From contig NZ_CP027236.1 of NCBI RefSeq assembly GCF_002999235.1, forward strand, positions 2,790,001 through 2,854,000: a stretch of DNA of 64,000 bases, given 5' to 3'. The notes beneath the pieces are model-generated. The model searched no databases, was not told the DNA's origin, and saw only the letters and a program-made list of their open reading frames with translations. Positions 10,784 to 21,714 of this stretch are shown here, piece by piece. This DNA comes from Actinomyces sp. oral taxon 897 (GTDB lineage Bacteria; Actinomycetota; Actinomycetes; Actinomycetales; Actinomycetaceae). The translations under genes and the position numbers were made by a program. Positions within the stretch are counted from its first letter, which is position 1. Each line of letters opens with the position of its first letter.

Positions 10784-11950
10784 GTGAGAGAGAGCGGGCC
10801 AATGGGTACGACCGACTCGTCCTCGCCGATCGTCGGCAGCAGACCGCTGTTCATCACCACTGGGAGTCGCGGTGACGTTCAGCCGTTCCTGGCGCTGGCC
10901 TGCGCCCTCGCCGAGTCCGGGGCCGGCCCCGTCGTCGCCGCGCCGAGGCGCTTCGGCGACCTGGCCACGCGCTTCGGCGTCGAGTTCGTCGGCCTGGACG
11001 ACAGCATCCTCGATCTCCAGGACGACCTCGTGGGGGCGGGGCCGGTCCGGGCCGCGCTCTCGCTGGGTCGCATACGGCCGCTGATGCGGCGGTGGCTGGA
11101 CGATCTCGCTGAGCTCGCGAACAAGGAGGCCGGTCGGGCCGACGTCGTCGTCTTCACCCAGAAGGCCCTGGGCGGAGCGAGCATCGCGGAGAGACTCGGA
11201 ACCCCCGGGCTGCCCGCTCAACTCATCCCCACCGGGCCGCCGACGAGCGACTTCCAGGTTCCGTTCGCCCCGGCCGGGACGCCGCGGTCCCTGCGCCGCG
11301 CCTCCTGGTCGCTGGTCGGGGCGTCCGAGGCGCCATGGCGAAGGATGGTGGCTCAGTGGCGGTCGACGCGTCTCGGTCTCACGACGCGCCCGATCCCCTT
11401 CTCCAGGATCATCGCCTCGCGGGGGATTCTCAGCGCCTGGAGCCCCCGTCTGCTGGCGGCGCCGCCCGAGTGGCGCCCCTCCCAGGGCCCCCTCGGGTTC
11501 TGGCGGTCGCGTGCGACCGGGACTCTTCCGGCGGACGTCGAGCGCTTCCTGGCCGCCGGGCCGCCACCCGTGGTCGTCGGCTTCGGAAGCATGATGCACG
11601 GCGACCCGGCGCGGCTCGCCCGAGAGGTGGTGGACGGCCTGCGCCGTGCGGGGCGCAGGGGGATCCTCCTGGCCGGATGGGCGGGGTTGAACGCGTCGGG
11701 GGTGATGACGTCCTCGCCATCGAGGAGGCTCCTTTGGATGGGCTCCTGCCGAGGGCCGCGGCCGTCGTCCACCACGGCGGAGTGGGAACCGTGGGCGCCG
11801 CGCTCCATGCGGGGACTCCGCAGATCATCCGCCCCTTCTTCGGCGATCAGCCCTTCTGGGCCGGCCGTCTCCGCGAGCTGGGGGTGGCGCCGCGTCCGCT
11901 CAAGCGCGTGACCGGGGAGGCCCTTGCTGAGCGCCTGCGCGTCATCGACG
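10784..11950 (+). pseudogene. GT1-family (UGT/macrolide-type) glycosyltransferase, frameshifted and fused to an ABC gene
   Basis: The N-terminal half reads FITTGSRGDVQPFLALACAL, the classic start of GT1 enzymes that glycosylate lipids or small molecules. At a G5 run (11698-11702) the frame breaks; one additional G would let it continue into the other frame. There the sugar-nucleotide binding region AAVVHHGGVGTVGAALHAGTP and the following IRPFFGDQPFWAGR are well preserved. That frame ends in the GT tail VTGEALAERLRVIDD and then runs straight into ABC transporter sequence without a stop. So the gene is broken once by a single-base slip and joined to the next gene by what looks like a deletion. 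With one G restored, a single ~945-residue GT-ABC protein would result. Confidence 0.8.
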
Positions 11951-11982
11951 ACCTGGCCGCCGTCGGCACCACCGCACTCGTC

Positions 11983-13620
11983 ATGGCGCTCCACGTGTAC
12001 GACGCCGCCTTCTCCGCCTCCCTGCGCCGTCGGCTCATGGACAAGCTCGCCCGACTGCCGCTGGGCTGGTTCGCCTCCCGCGGCTCCGGAGAGGTCAAGA
12101 AGATCGTGGGCGACGACGTGAACTCCCTCCACTACGTAGTCACCCATGCCGAGACCGATTGCGTGGGGGTCGTCGCCACCCCGCTCATCGTCCTGATCTA
12201 CCTCTTCAGCGTCCAATGGCGGCTGGCGCTCGTTCTCCTTCTGCCGGTCCTCGCCTATGTCATCGTCATGGTCTGCATCATGAGGCGCGACGCCGACAAC
12301 GTCGCCCGCTCCCAGCGCTACACCTCCCGGATCAGCGCACAGACCCAGACCTTCATCTCCTCGCGCCAGGAGGCGCGGGTACTTGGAACCTCCTCCGTCG
12401 TGGACCTCCCCGGCACCCTGTCCGAGGCGGGCGATTTCATCGCCGACTGGCAGATGCGCACCGGTCCCGTCAAGATCATCGCCGTCATGCTCAACCGTCC
12501 CACCACGGTTCTCGGGCTGCTGCTGGTAAGCGCTTATCTCATGATGATCCCCGGTTGGGTGAACGCGGCCGAGCTGCTGCCCTTCCTCATCCTGGGAACC
12601 TCCTTCGGGGGACAGCTGCTGGGCATCTCCACCAGCATCGGAGCGCTCATGGCGAGCCTCCAAGCGCGCGACGCCCTCGAGACCTTCCTCGGCACCCCGG
12701 AGCTCGCCGCGGCGCCCGCCCCCTCGCCCTCCCAGAGCGGCGTCGGCCCGCCCTCCGATTCCCGATCTTCCCGATCGAGTCCCGGCCGCCTCGCCCTGGA
12801 GAGCGTCACCTTCGCCTACGACGCCGGCCACCCCGTGCTGAGCGATGTCAGCCTGAGCCTGGAGCCCGGCGTCGTCACGGCGCTGGTCGGTCCCTCGGGG
12901 TCGGGCAAGTCCACGGTCGCCGCCCTCCTGGCCCGGCTGTGGGACCCCCAGGGCGGGCGCGTCACCCTCGACGGCGTCGATCTGCGCAGCCTGACTCAGG
13001 ATGAGCTCTACGCCCGAGTCAGCATCCTTCTCCAGGACGTCCAACTCATTCGCGCCACGGTCCGCGACAACATCGCCCTCACCCGTCCCGACGCCACCGG
13101 CCCCGAGATCGAGGCCGCCGCCCGTGCCGCCCGCCTCCACGACACCATCACCGCCCTGCCCCAGGGCTACGACACGATCGTGGACTCCTCCCGCCTGTCC
13201 GGCGGGGAGCGTCAGCGTCTCGGGATCGCCCGGGCCCTCCTGGCCGACACCCCGGTCGTCATCCTCGACGAGGCCACCGCCTCCGCCGACCCCGACTCCG
13301 AACTCCAGATCCGTCAGGCCCTGAGCACCCTTCTGAAGGGGCGCACCGTTCTCATGATCGCGCATCGACTCCACACCATCCGCGATGCCGGGAGGATCGT
13401 CGTCATGCAGCACGGGCGGGTCGTCGAGACGGGGACGCACGACTCGCTCATGGCCGACGACGGCCCCTATGCCGCCCTATGGGCCGCTGCTGTCGGTCCT
13501 GACGGCCCTGACGACCCTGACGGCCCCAGCGCCGTCGGCACCGTCGGCGCCGTCGGCCCTACCGTTCCCGACCGCGACCCTGACCAGCGTCACGAGGGGC
13601 AGGAGGATCCCGCATGCTGA
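11983..13620 (+). CDS. ABC half-transporter (IrtA/YbtP-like), N-terminally truncated by gene fusion
   Basis: About 545 residues if translated from the internal ATG 11983. The membrane domain begins directly at HVYDAAFSASLRRRLMDKLARLPLGWF, which in siderophore ABC half-transporters lies after TM1 and TM2, so the first helix and flanking residues are missing. The remainder is intact: RGSGEVKKIVGDDVNSLHY coupling region, Walker A GPSGSGKS, signature LSGGERQR, Walker B VVILDEATA, and the H-loop in MIAHRL. The family imports ferric siderophores together with a second half-transporter, here the next gene, whose ATG overlaps this stop by 7 bases. The 5' end is fused in frame to the glycosyltransferase remnant. 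Whether the shortened protein still inserts correctly is doubtful. Confidence 0.75.
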   Translation: MALHVYDAAFSASLRRRLMDKLARLPLGWFASRGSGEVKKIVGDDVNSLHYVVTHAETDCVGVVATPLIVLIYLFSVQWRLALVLLLPVLAYVIVMVCIMRRDADNVARSQRYTSRISAQTQTFISSRQEARVLGTSSVVDLPGTLSEAGDFIADWQMRTGPVKIIAVMLNRPTTVLGLLLVSAYLMMIPGWVNAAELLPFLILGTSFGGQLLGISTSIGALMASLQARDALETFLGTPELAAAPAPSPSQSGVGPPSDSRSSRSSPGRLALESVTFAYDAGHPVLSDVSLSLEPGVVTALVGPSGSGKSTVAALLARLWDPQGGRVTLDGVDLRSLTQDELYARVSILLQDVQLIRATVRDNIALTRPDATGPEIEAAARAARLHDTITALPQGYDTIVDSSRLSGGERQRLGIARALLADTPVVILDEATASADPDSELQIRQALSTLLKGRTVLMIAHRLHTIRDAGRIVVMQHGRVVETGTHDSLMADDGPYAALWAAAVGPDGPDDPDGPSAVGTVGAVGPTVPDRDPDQRHEGQEDPAC

Positions 13621-15332
13621 GGAATCTGCACGCGGTGGTCGGCGGAGGCGCCCGTTTCTGGGCCTTCGTCGTTCTGACCGCCGCATCGGCCGTGATTCAG
13701 GCCGCCGCCGTCCTGTCCCTCCTGCCCATTCTCTCTCGACTCCTCGGTCCCGATCCGGCCTCCGCTGGCGGCTGGCTGCTCGTCCTCGTGGCGCTCATCG
13801 CCGTGGCCTGGTGCCTCGACGTCGTCAATGCCCGAGTGGGACTGCGGTTGGGAATTCGCGTGATGCGGACCATTCATGGCAGCGCGCCCCGGGCCATCAT
13901 GACCTGGCCCGCCTCCATCCTGACCTCGGCCAAGATCGCACGGCTGCGCACCCTCGTCTCCTCGGGCGCCATCGAGGCCACCTCGGCACTCCTCCTGCTC
14001 ATCAGCCCCCTGGTGGGCGCGGTCGTCTTCATAGGCGCTCTCGGAATCGGCCTGCTGCCGATCAGTCCCGCCCTGAGCGCCGTCACCGTCGGCGGAGGAG
14101 CGATTGTCCTGGGCGCCCTGTGGCTGTCCACCACCTGGGAGGCGCGCGCTCAGGAGGTCTTCTCCGACGCCATGGAGGAGCTCGACTCGCGCCTCTTCGA
14201 ATTCGCCTGGGCGCAGCCCTCCCTGCGCACCGCCCGCCGCATCAGCCTCGGACGGCGAGCGGTGGACCGGGCGATGGAGGAGAGCCGATCGGGCGCACTG
14301 CGGGTCCTGGGTCGCCAGGTGCCCGGGCAGCTCGTGCTGAGTATCGCCATGCAGATGGTGATGGGCGGCTTCGCGTTCGCCGCCTGGAGGGCCTATGCCG
14401 ATGGCCGGGTCGATGGCGCGGGGGCGGCTGCTCTGGTCATCATCCTGCTGCGCGTGATCGAGCAGGTCACGGTCGTCTCCGGGGCTGTCGGCGGACTGCT
14501 GGCCCTGCGACGCTCCCTGGCCGAGGTGCGCGAACTGGTCGAGGCCCCGGCCATGAACAGGGGCGAGCCCCTGGATCACGCGCCCTTGATCACGGTGCGG
14601 GATCTGCGCGTCACCTACCCCGACGGGACGGTGGGCCTGGGGAACGCCGATGATGACAGAGGTGTTGACCTGAACCTGCAGCCCGGGACCGTCACCGCGA
14701 TCGTCGGTCGCTCCGGCTCGGGCAAGACCACCCTCCTGCGAGCGCTCGCGGGCGTACTGCCCTACGCGGGCGGAACCGTGGCGCTCGATGGCGCGGCCGC
14801 CACCGCCGATGAGCTGACCGCCAATGCCACCATGGTCTTCCAGACCACCGTGCTCGGCGCCGGCACCGTGCGAGACAACATCCTGGCCGTCAACCCCGCT
14901 CTGACGGATGAGGACCTGGAACGGATAGCCGAAGACTCGCAGGTCGGCGAACTCGTCGCCCGCCTGCCGCACGGGTGGGAGGCGCCCGCGGGGGAGTGGG
15001 ACTCCCAGTTGTCGGGCGGTGAGCGCCAGCGCGTGGGGATCGCCCGCGCCCTGGCCAAGCCCGCTCACCTGCTCCTCGTGGACGAGGCCACCTCCGCCTT
15101 GGATCTTCAGGCCGAGCGGTCCGTGGTCCAGGCCCTGGGGCGCGTGCGCAGTGACTACACGACCGTCGTCGTCACCCACCGTCCGGCCACAATCGCCGTG
15201 GCCGATACCGTGGTGGTCATGGAGGGCGGGCGCGTGGCCGAAGTCGGGACGCGTGCGGAGCTCGAGGCCGCGGGCGGCCTGCTTGCGCGCTTCATGGAGG
15301 AGTGGCGGACGGCCTCGTCCTGGCGCGTGTGA
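13614..15332 (+). CDS. ABC half-transporter (IrtB-like), permease-ATPase fusion
   Basis: 572 residues, full length for the family. Six membrane segments occupy residues ~15-300. The ATPase has Walker A GRSGSGKTT, signature LSGGERQRVGIARAL, Walker B LLLVDEATSAL and switch His in VVTHRP. The start overlaps the end of the upstream half-transporter, so the pair is co-translated and would form a heterodimer in the inner membrane. Together with the siderophore-interacting protein at 1737 it resembles the IrtAB-type siderophore import system (established for mycobacterial IrtA/IrtB; assignment here is by similarity). This gene looks intact, unlike its partner. Confidence 0.82.
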   Translation: MLRNLHAVVGGGARFWAFVVLTAASAVIQAAAVLSLLPILSRLLGPDPASAGGWLLVLVALIAVAWCLDVVNARVGLRLGIRVMRTIHGSAPRAIMTWPASILTSAKIARLRTLVSSGAIEATSALLLLISPLVGAVVFIGALGIGLLPISPALSAVTVGGGAIVLGALWLSTTWEARAQEVFSDAMEELDSRLFEFAWAQPSLRTARRISLGRRAVDRAMEESRSGALRVLGRQVPGQLVLSIAMQMVMGGFAFAAWRAYADGRVDGAGAAALVIILLRVIEQVTVVSGAVGGLLALRRSLAEVRELVEAPAMNRGEPLDHAPLITVRDLRVTYPDGTVGLGNADDDRGVDLNLQPGTVTAIVGRSGSGKTTLLRALAGVLPYAGGTVALDGAAATADELTANATMVFQTTVLGAGTVRDNILAVNPALTDEDLERIAEDSQVGELVARLPHGWEAPAGEWDSQLSGGERQRVGIARALAKPAHLLLVDEATSALDLQAERSVVQALGRVRSDYTTVVVTHRPATIAVADTVVVMEGGRVAEVGTRAELEAAGGLLARFMEEWRTASSWRV

Positions 15333-15415
15333 GCCGCGGGCGGCGATCTCCGACGGATCGACGGGGCCCCTGCCGGGTCGCCGGCGCGTGATGAACCTCG
15401 CGCATTTCTGCATGG

Positions 15416-15438
15416 AGTGCAACTCTGCACTGAGTGCA
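15416..15438. promoter_or_regulatory. TetR operator, copy 2
   Basis: Same AGTGCA-N4-TGCACT-N1-AGTGCA arrangement as at 2748-2770, with identical flanking bases for several positions on each side, followed by CATGAT and GTG 15450 at the same spacing. Confidence 0.75.
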
Positions 15439-15449
15439 TGATTGGGGTC

Positions 15450-16175
15450 GTGACTCGAACCGACCTGCGCGCCGCCCACACGCGGCGGACTCGTGCCGCC
15501 ATCCGGGCGGCCGCCCTGGCGCTGACCCGTGAGCGCGGCTACACCGCCATGACGATCGACGACGTCGCCGCTCTCGCCGGAGTCTCGCGGCGCACCGTCT
15601 TCAACCACTTCTCCTCCAAGGTCGAGCTCCTCGTCATCGGCCCTGAGACCCCTGAGCCCGAGGCGATCGAGGCCTTCGTCGCCGGCAGCGGCCCCCTCCT
15701 GGAGGACCTCGGCACGCTGCTGGTCTCCGGCGCGCAGGCCCTGGAGCCCGAGCGCGCCTGGCTCATGTCCTTCCCCCAGATCGTGCGCGACAACCCCGAG
15801 GTGGAGCGCGCCGTGCACGAGCGCTTCCAGGCCGTCGAGCGTGTTCTGGAGGACGCCGCCTCCAGGCGCTTAGGGCTGCCCTCCTCCGCCCCCCAGGTGA
15901 GGGCCGTGCTGGCGCTGTCCAGTGCGGTGCAGAAGGCCGCGATCCGCATGTGGGCCGCCTCCTGCGACGCCGACGATGGCGCCAACGGCCCGGCGGATGA
16001 CCGGCAGGCCGGCATCCCGGACGGGCCCGGCACTGGAAGCGGTCGGACCGGGGGGCGTCATGAGCCGGCCACCGTATCGGTCGGCGAGCAGTCCGACCCG
16101 GTCCTCAGTCTGGCCGACGCCGTGCGCGCCGTGACTGGTGCCATCGGCGAGATCATCGCCCCGACCTCCCAGTAG
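15450..16175 (+). CDS. TetR-family repressor of adjacent MFS pump (copy 2)
   Basis: 241 residues from GTG 15450. In-frame GTG 15417 and ATG 15438 lie in the operator, and the ATG is not conserved in copy 1. The HTH reads TIDDVAALAGVSRRTVFNHF, with only conservative differences from the copy at 2782. The ligand domain is nearly collinear with copy 1, and the C-terminus ends ADAVRAVTGAIGEIIAPTSQ, a normal family end. Unlike copy 1 it does not overlap the pump; 197 nt separate them. That gap contains the motif AACACGTAAAGGCACTAC just before the pump start, conserved in both cassettes. Presumably it binds both operators, allowing cross-regulation between cassettes. Confidence 0.85.
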   Translation: MTRTDLRAAHTRRTRAAIRAAALALTRERGYTAMTIDDVAALAGVSRRTVFNHFSSKVELLVIGPETPEPEAIEAFVAGSGPLLEDLGTLLVSGAQALEPERAWLMSFPQIVRDNPEVERAVHERFQAVERVLEDAASRRLGLPSSAPQVRAVLALSSAVQKAAIRMWAASCDADDGANGPADDRQAGIPDGPGTGSGRTGGRHEPATVSVGEQSDPVLSLADAVRAVTGAIGEIIAPTSQ

Positions 16176-16273
16176 CCGCTCATTGGGCAGCCGTCGGGCA
16201 GCCGGCGGCCAGTCACCAGCCACTGACTCGCCGCTCCATTCGGCACCATCCGGTCCCGGCCGGTCCCGTCTAG

Positions 16274-18001
<1,728 letters not shown>

Positions 18002-18183
18002 GTACGCGCCCTAACGCCCCCGGTGCGGCGGCCGTCCTCCCCGGTGCGAGCGGGCCGCGGGATCTGGTACGAGCGGGCCCGGTGCGTGCCGGTAAGCGGG
18101 CCCAGCACGGTCAGCCCCAGTGCGAGTGCGGGACGGTGCGGCCAGGCCCGGTACGTGCCGGGGTCGGCTGGGGCGGCGAGGGG

Positions 18184-19008
18184 CTAGCGCAGGCGGCGTT
18201 GGACCCACTCCACCCCCAGGCGTGCGACCTCCTCCTGGGCCTCGTTGACGTTCCCGGCGTGGACCTGCACCAGCTGGCTGCCGTCGGGGAGCAGGGAGAA
18301 GCCCTCGGCGGCGGTGTCGGCCGTGTCCGGGAACTCGTCGGTCAGGGCGCCGTGGAGCATGAGCACGGGCCAGGGCAGGTCGCCCATGGTGCGCTCCGGG
18401 GTCTGGAGGGAGACGTCGGCCAGGGTCTCCTTGCTGAGCAGGTTCCACTGGCGGCTGTTGGGGTTGTCGTCACGCAGCCGCGTCAGGCCGTGTCTTTCCA
18501 GCTCGTCGAGCTGGACGGAGGAGAAGACCTGGTCCCACAGGATCGACTGCGGCCCGGTGATCGCCCCCACCGCTACCGCCGTGCGCACCAGGTCCGGGCG
18601 TGCCAGGAGCGTGGCCGTGGCCCCGAAGCCGTTGGCGTGGATGGCAATGCGTCGGAACCCCCGCAGGGACAGCCAGCCGACCACCGCCTGGAGGTCCTCG
18701 GTCTCGCTGGACAGGGTGACGACGTCGTCGTCCGACTCGCCCTGCCCGGAGAAGTCGAAAGCGAGCGTGGCCAGGCCCGCTTCCCGGTAGGCCGCCGCCA
18801 TGCGGTCCAGGCGGTGGTCCAGGCCGTGCCGGTCGGTCAGGAAGTCGTGGGCCAGGACGACCACGCCCTCCTGGCGTCTGGGGGCGGGCCGACCGGCTTC
18901 GAGGTCGGCCTCCAGCAGCTCCAGGTCCAGGGGGACGGCGTCCTTGGGCAGCATGAGCGTGCCCGCCAGGGTAACCCCTCGAGCAGTGTCCATGCGGATG
19001 TCAGTCAT
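18184..19008 (-). CDS. Alpha/beta-hydrolase-fold protein lacking the nucleophile serine
   Basis: 274 residues from ATG 19008. The fold is clear: VVVLAHDFLTDRHGLDHR oxyanion region, LATLAFDFSGQGESD strand, and HGALTDEF acid region near residue 220. The nucleophile elbow, normally G-x-S-x-G, reads HANGFGA, so the Ser position is Gly. The expected C-terminal G-x-x-H is also not evident (VHAGNVNEA). It is therefore probably not a normal esterase; a binding or chaperone-like role, or degeneration, is possible. TAGGTT lies 7 nt before the ATG, supporting this start as leaderless. Confidence 0.65.
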   Translation of the reverse strand: MTDIRMDTARGVTLAGTLMLPKDAVPLDLELLEADLEAGRPAPRRQEGVVVLAHDFLTDRHGLDHRLDRMAAAYREAGLATLAFDFSGQGESDDDVVTLSSETEDLQAVVGWLSLRGFRRIAIHANGFGATATLLARPDLVRTAVAVGAITGPQSILWDQVFSSVQLDELERHGLTRLRDDNPNSRQWNLLSKETLADVSLQTPERTMGDLPWPVLMLHGALTDEFPDTADTAAEGFSLLPDGSQLVQVHAGNVNEAQEEVARLGVEWVQRRLR

Positions 19009-19015
19009 GAGATCC

Positions 19016-19021
19016 AACCTA
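19016..19021 (-). promoter_or_regulatory. Leaderless -10 candidate of the hydrolase-fold gene
   Basis: TAGGTT on the reverse strand, 7 nt before ATG 19008, with an ATGACC hexamer 17 bp further upstream. Confidence 0.35.
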
Positions 19022-19171
19022 GGTGAGGTCAAAGAACGGGTCATAGGGTCGTGGATCCCATTGCGCTGGCAGCGTGACCCTGACAAGGTGTCGTGGCCGT
19101 GGGGGCTGCTCGCCGGTGGTACGCAAGACGCCCCCGCGCGGGGATCGTGGGGTGGGGTGAGGCGGACGGGG

Positions 19172-20093
19172 TCAGTCAGGCAGGGGGAGGGCCCGGGCGG
19201 CCTCGACGGCGGCACGCACCTGGGCCTGCTCCGTGCGGTGCGGTCCTGGTCGGCCGTCCGCCGGTGCCGGACAGCACAGGTGCAGCTCGCGCACGCCGCT
19301 GGCCGCGATCAGTGCCGCCATGGTCTGGGGCCGTACGCCGCCCGCGGCAATGACCCGGGGCGCCGGCTCGCCCGCCCGGGCCGCCCGGCGCTCCAGGGCC
19401 GTGAGCCGGGCCAGGCCGGTGCCCTCGGCGCCCCCGGACGTCGTCAGTCAGGACGTGGGTCAGCCCGAGGCGGGCGGCGGAGCGGTAGGCCCGCTCCAGG
19501 TCCGCGGCGTGGTCAATGGCGCGGTTGAGGGTGACGGGGGCGCCGTCGCCCATGTCCACCAGGAGGCGCACCAGCCCGCGGTCCAGCTCCCCGTCCTCGG
19601 TCAGGGCCCCGGTGACGAAGCCGAGCTCGACGGCGGGGGGCAGGGTGCGGCCCACCACCCCGGTGGCCTGGGGGCGGGTGTGCTCGGCCAGCTGGGCGGC
19701 CAGGGAGGCGATCCGGCGTACGTCGGCGATCATGGCCCGGCCCTCGTCGGCGTCGAACACGTAGGAGCCGCCCCGTGGGCGGACCATGACGCGCAGGCCG
19801 AAGGGCTCGGCCTCCGGGGTGTCCGCCCAGTGCGCGCCGGCCCGGGCCCGGCGCTCGGCCTTGACCTCCGCGGCCGCGATAATGGCGGCCTCGACCACGC
19901 CGATCGACGGCGTCGTGCCCCCGACGGCGACGTTGTCGCACAGCTCGGCACGGTCCGCCCCGGCCTGGGCCGAGACGCGCACGCCGTCAATGTTCTCCAT
20001 GCAGGTCTCGACGACCACGTGGTCAGGTGCGCGCCAGGGTGCGGGGGAGGGGTGGCGTAAGGGCAGCATCCTGGGGAGCCTCGTCGCGTTCAT
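19172..20093 (-). pseudogene. cutC: Copper homeostasis protein CutC homologue, frameshifted
   Basis: The N-terminal two thirds match CutC: VVVETCMENIDGVRVSAQAG, ADRAELCDNVAVGGTTPS and LRVMVRPRGGSYVFD, then VTLNRAIDHAADL. After GLTHVLT the frame breaks at a tandem CTGA-CTGA (plus-strand TCAGTCAG, 19444-19451). Removing one CTGA restores TSGGAEGTGLARL, then PRVIAAGGVRPQTMAALIAA and ELHLCCPAP, the normal end of the TIM barrel, stopping at 19172. The break is thus a 4-bp duplication. As it stands, the product loses roughly the last third of the barrel. Start ATG 20093 has CACAAT 6 nt before it. Copper binding by the family is itself disputed. Confidence 0.85.
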
Positions 20094-20492
20094 GGGTGAA
20101 TTGTGTCACGCATGAGCACGCTTCCGGGGGCGGCACGCGGAAGGTCGCGGCCGTGTCGCGTGTGGGGTTCATGACGGCGACGTGGGGTTGATACCCCCTT
20201 ACCTGGTGCGTCTGTAAGCGTGACTGCGCTGGTCAGAGCCGGTTAGCCCGGGTCGGGAGAGGGGGACGGGGCCAGGTGTCGTCAGGCTGGTCGGGTGCGG
20301 GCCCGCGGTCGGGGCGCACACCCGGTCGGGCTGCCGGGTGCGCACCCGGTCAACATGCGCCGAGGCGGGACGTGTGGTAAGGCACGTCGGCCCGGTCGGT
20401 GCGAGGTCAGGCGGGGGTGGGCGCTGTTGGGTAGGGCGTGCGGTCAGGCGGGGGCGCGCAGGCGCGGTCAGGTGAGGAGTGCGAGCGCGCGG
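20094..20492. other. Intergenic region between cutC and CDF transporter genes
   Basis: About 400 nt, very G/C-rich with repeated GGTCAGGCGGGG-like runs. One small hairpin GGGGT-TGAT-ACCCC lies near 20185. No gene, tRNA or clear terminator was seen. Confidence 0.4.
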
Positions 20493-21455
20493 TCAGATGT
20501 CCGCCACGTCCTCGTAGCTCTTGGGATCCTCGATCGGCTCCAGGTGGGCCGAGACGCGCAGGTCGGGGTCGGCGGCCACGAGGTCGTCAATGAGGGACTC
20601 GGTGAAGTCGTGGCCCTCCTTGACGTTCCACGCCCCCGGGACCAGGACGTGCAGGTCCATGAAACGGCGGTTTCCCGCCTCGCGCACCCGTACGGCGTGG
20701 AAGTCGATGACCCCGGGGTTGCGGTGCTGCTCGAGGACGGACTCCACCCGGGCCAGCAGCTCGGCGTCAGGGGCCGCGTCCATGAGGCCGGCGACCGACT
20801 CGTGGATGAGCCGGTAGCCCGTCCACATAATGTTCAGCCCGGCCCCCAGGGCCACGACGGCGTCGAGCACGGGGGAGTCGAAGACCACCACGAGCCCCAC
20901 CCCGACCAGGACCGCCGCGGAGGTGATGACGTCGGTGGCCAGGTGCTTGGCGTCGGCCACCAGCGTGGTCGAGTGCGCCTGGCGGCCGACGCGGTAGAGC
21001 ACCCACGCCACGGCGCCGTTGACGAAGGAGGCGACCACCGACACCACCAGGCCGATCCCCAGCTGCTCGGGCATGACCGGGGTGATCATGCGGTCCACCG
21101 CGGAGACGATAATGAAGGTGGCCGCCACGAAGATCATGACGCCCTCGGTCACCGCGGAGAAGTACTCGGCCTTGGAGTGGCCGAACTGGTGGTCCTCGTC
21201 GGCGGGCCTGATGGAGATCCTCAGGACGACGAGGGCCACGACGGCGGCCACGAGGTTGACCACCGACTCCGCCGCGTCCGAGAGCAGGCCCACCGAGCCG
21301 GTCACCCAGGCTGCCGTGCCCTTGAGCGCAATGGTCGCCAGGGCGGCGCCAATGGACAGCCAGGCGTAGCGGGAGAGGTCGGTGGGCGGGGGGTAGCGCC
21401 TGGAGGGGCACGGGGCCGGGCGGACGGCGGCAGGAGTTACGCGGGTCACAACCAC
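20493..21455 (-). CDS. Cation diffusion facilitator (CDF) divalent metal exporter
   Basis: 320 residues, typical CDF length. Six membrane segments lie within residues 30-215. Metal-site motifs are visible: LLSDAAESVVNL in TM2, the FGHSKAEYF loop, and VADAKHLATDVITS in TM5. The C-terminal cytoplasmic domain (residues ~220-310) has the ferredoxin-like CDF dimer fold with NPGVIDFHAVRVREAGNRRFMDLHVLV. The likely substrates are Zn2+, Fe2+ or Co2+; the sequence does not decide. GTG start at 21455, with another GTG two codons in. Next to the disrupted cutC, which gives a loose metal-homeostasis context. Confidence 0.88.
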   Translation of the reverse strand: MVVTRVTPAAVRPAPCPSRRYPPPTDLSRYAWLSIGAALATIALKGTAAWVTGSVGLLSDAAESVVNLVAAVVALVVLRISIRPADEDHQFGHSKAEYFSAVTEGVMIFVAATFIIVSAVDRMITPVMPEQLGIGLVVSVVASFVNGAVAWVLYRVGRQAHSTTLVADAKHLATDVITSAAVLVGVGLVVVFDSPVLDAVVALGAGLNIMWTGYRLIHESVAGLMDAAPDAELLARVESVLEQHRNPGVIDFHAVRVREAGNRRFMDLHVLVPGAWNVKEGHDFTESLIDDLVAADPDLRVSAHLEPIEDPKSYEDVADI

Positions 21456-21701
21456 TATGCTCCACTCAGGGCGGGGCGACGGCGAATCAAGGTTTCGGCT
21501 GCCCGTCGGGCACCGGGGCGGGCGCCTGCCGCGCCGGTCCCCGCTACCCGACGGTCCCGCTTGTCTCCTCCGGGTTCGCGGACAAAGGCGTCCCGACGGC
21601 CCCCGCCCTGCTCGGCGCGGTTGGGCACCCGCCCCGCGTGCTGGCCCCGCAGGCAGGTTCCGCCCCCGCCCACGCCGGTCTTAACGGCCCCGCCCGCGCT
21701 A

Positions 21702-21707
21702 TAGGGT
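21702..21707 (+). promoter_or_regulatory. Leaderless -10 candidate of the TRIC gene
   Basis: TAGGGT 7 nt before GTG 21715; TTAACG 15 bp upstream may serve as -35. Confidence 0.35.
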
Positions 21708-21714
21708 GTGGGTC

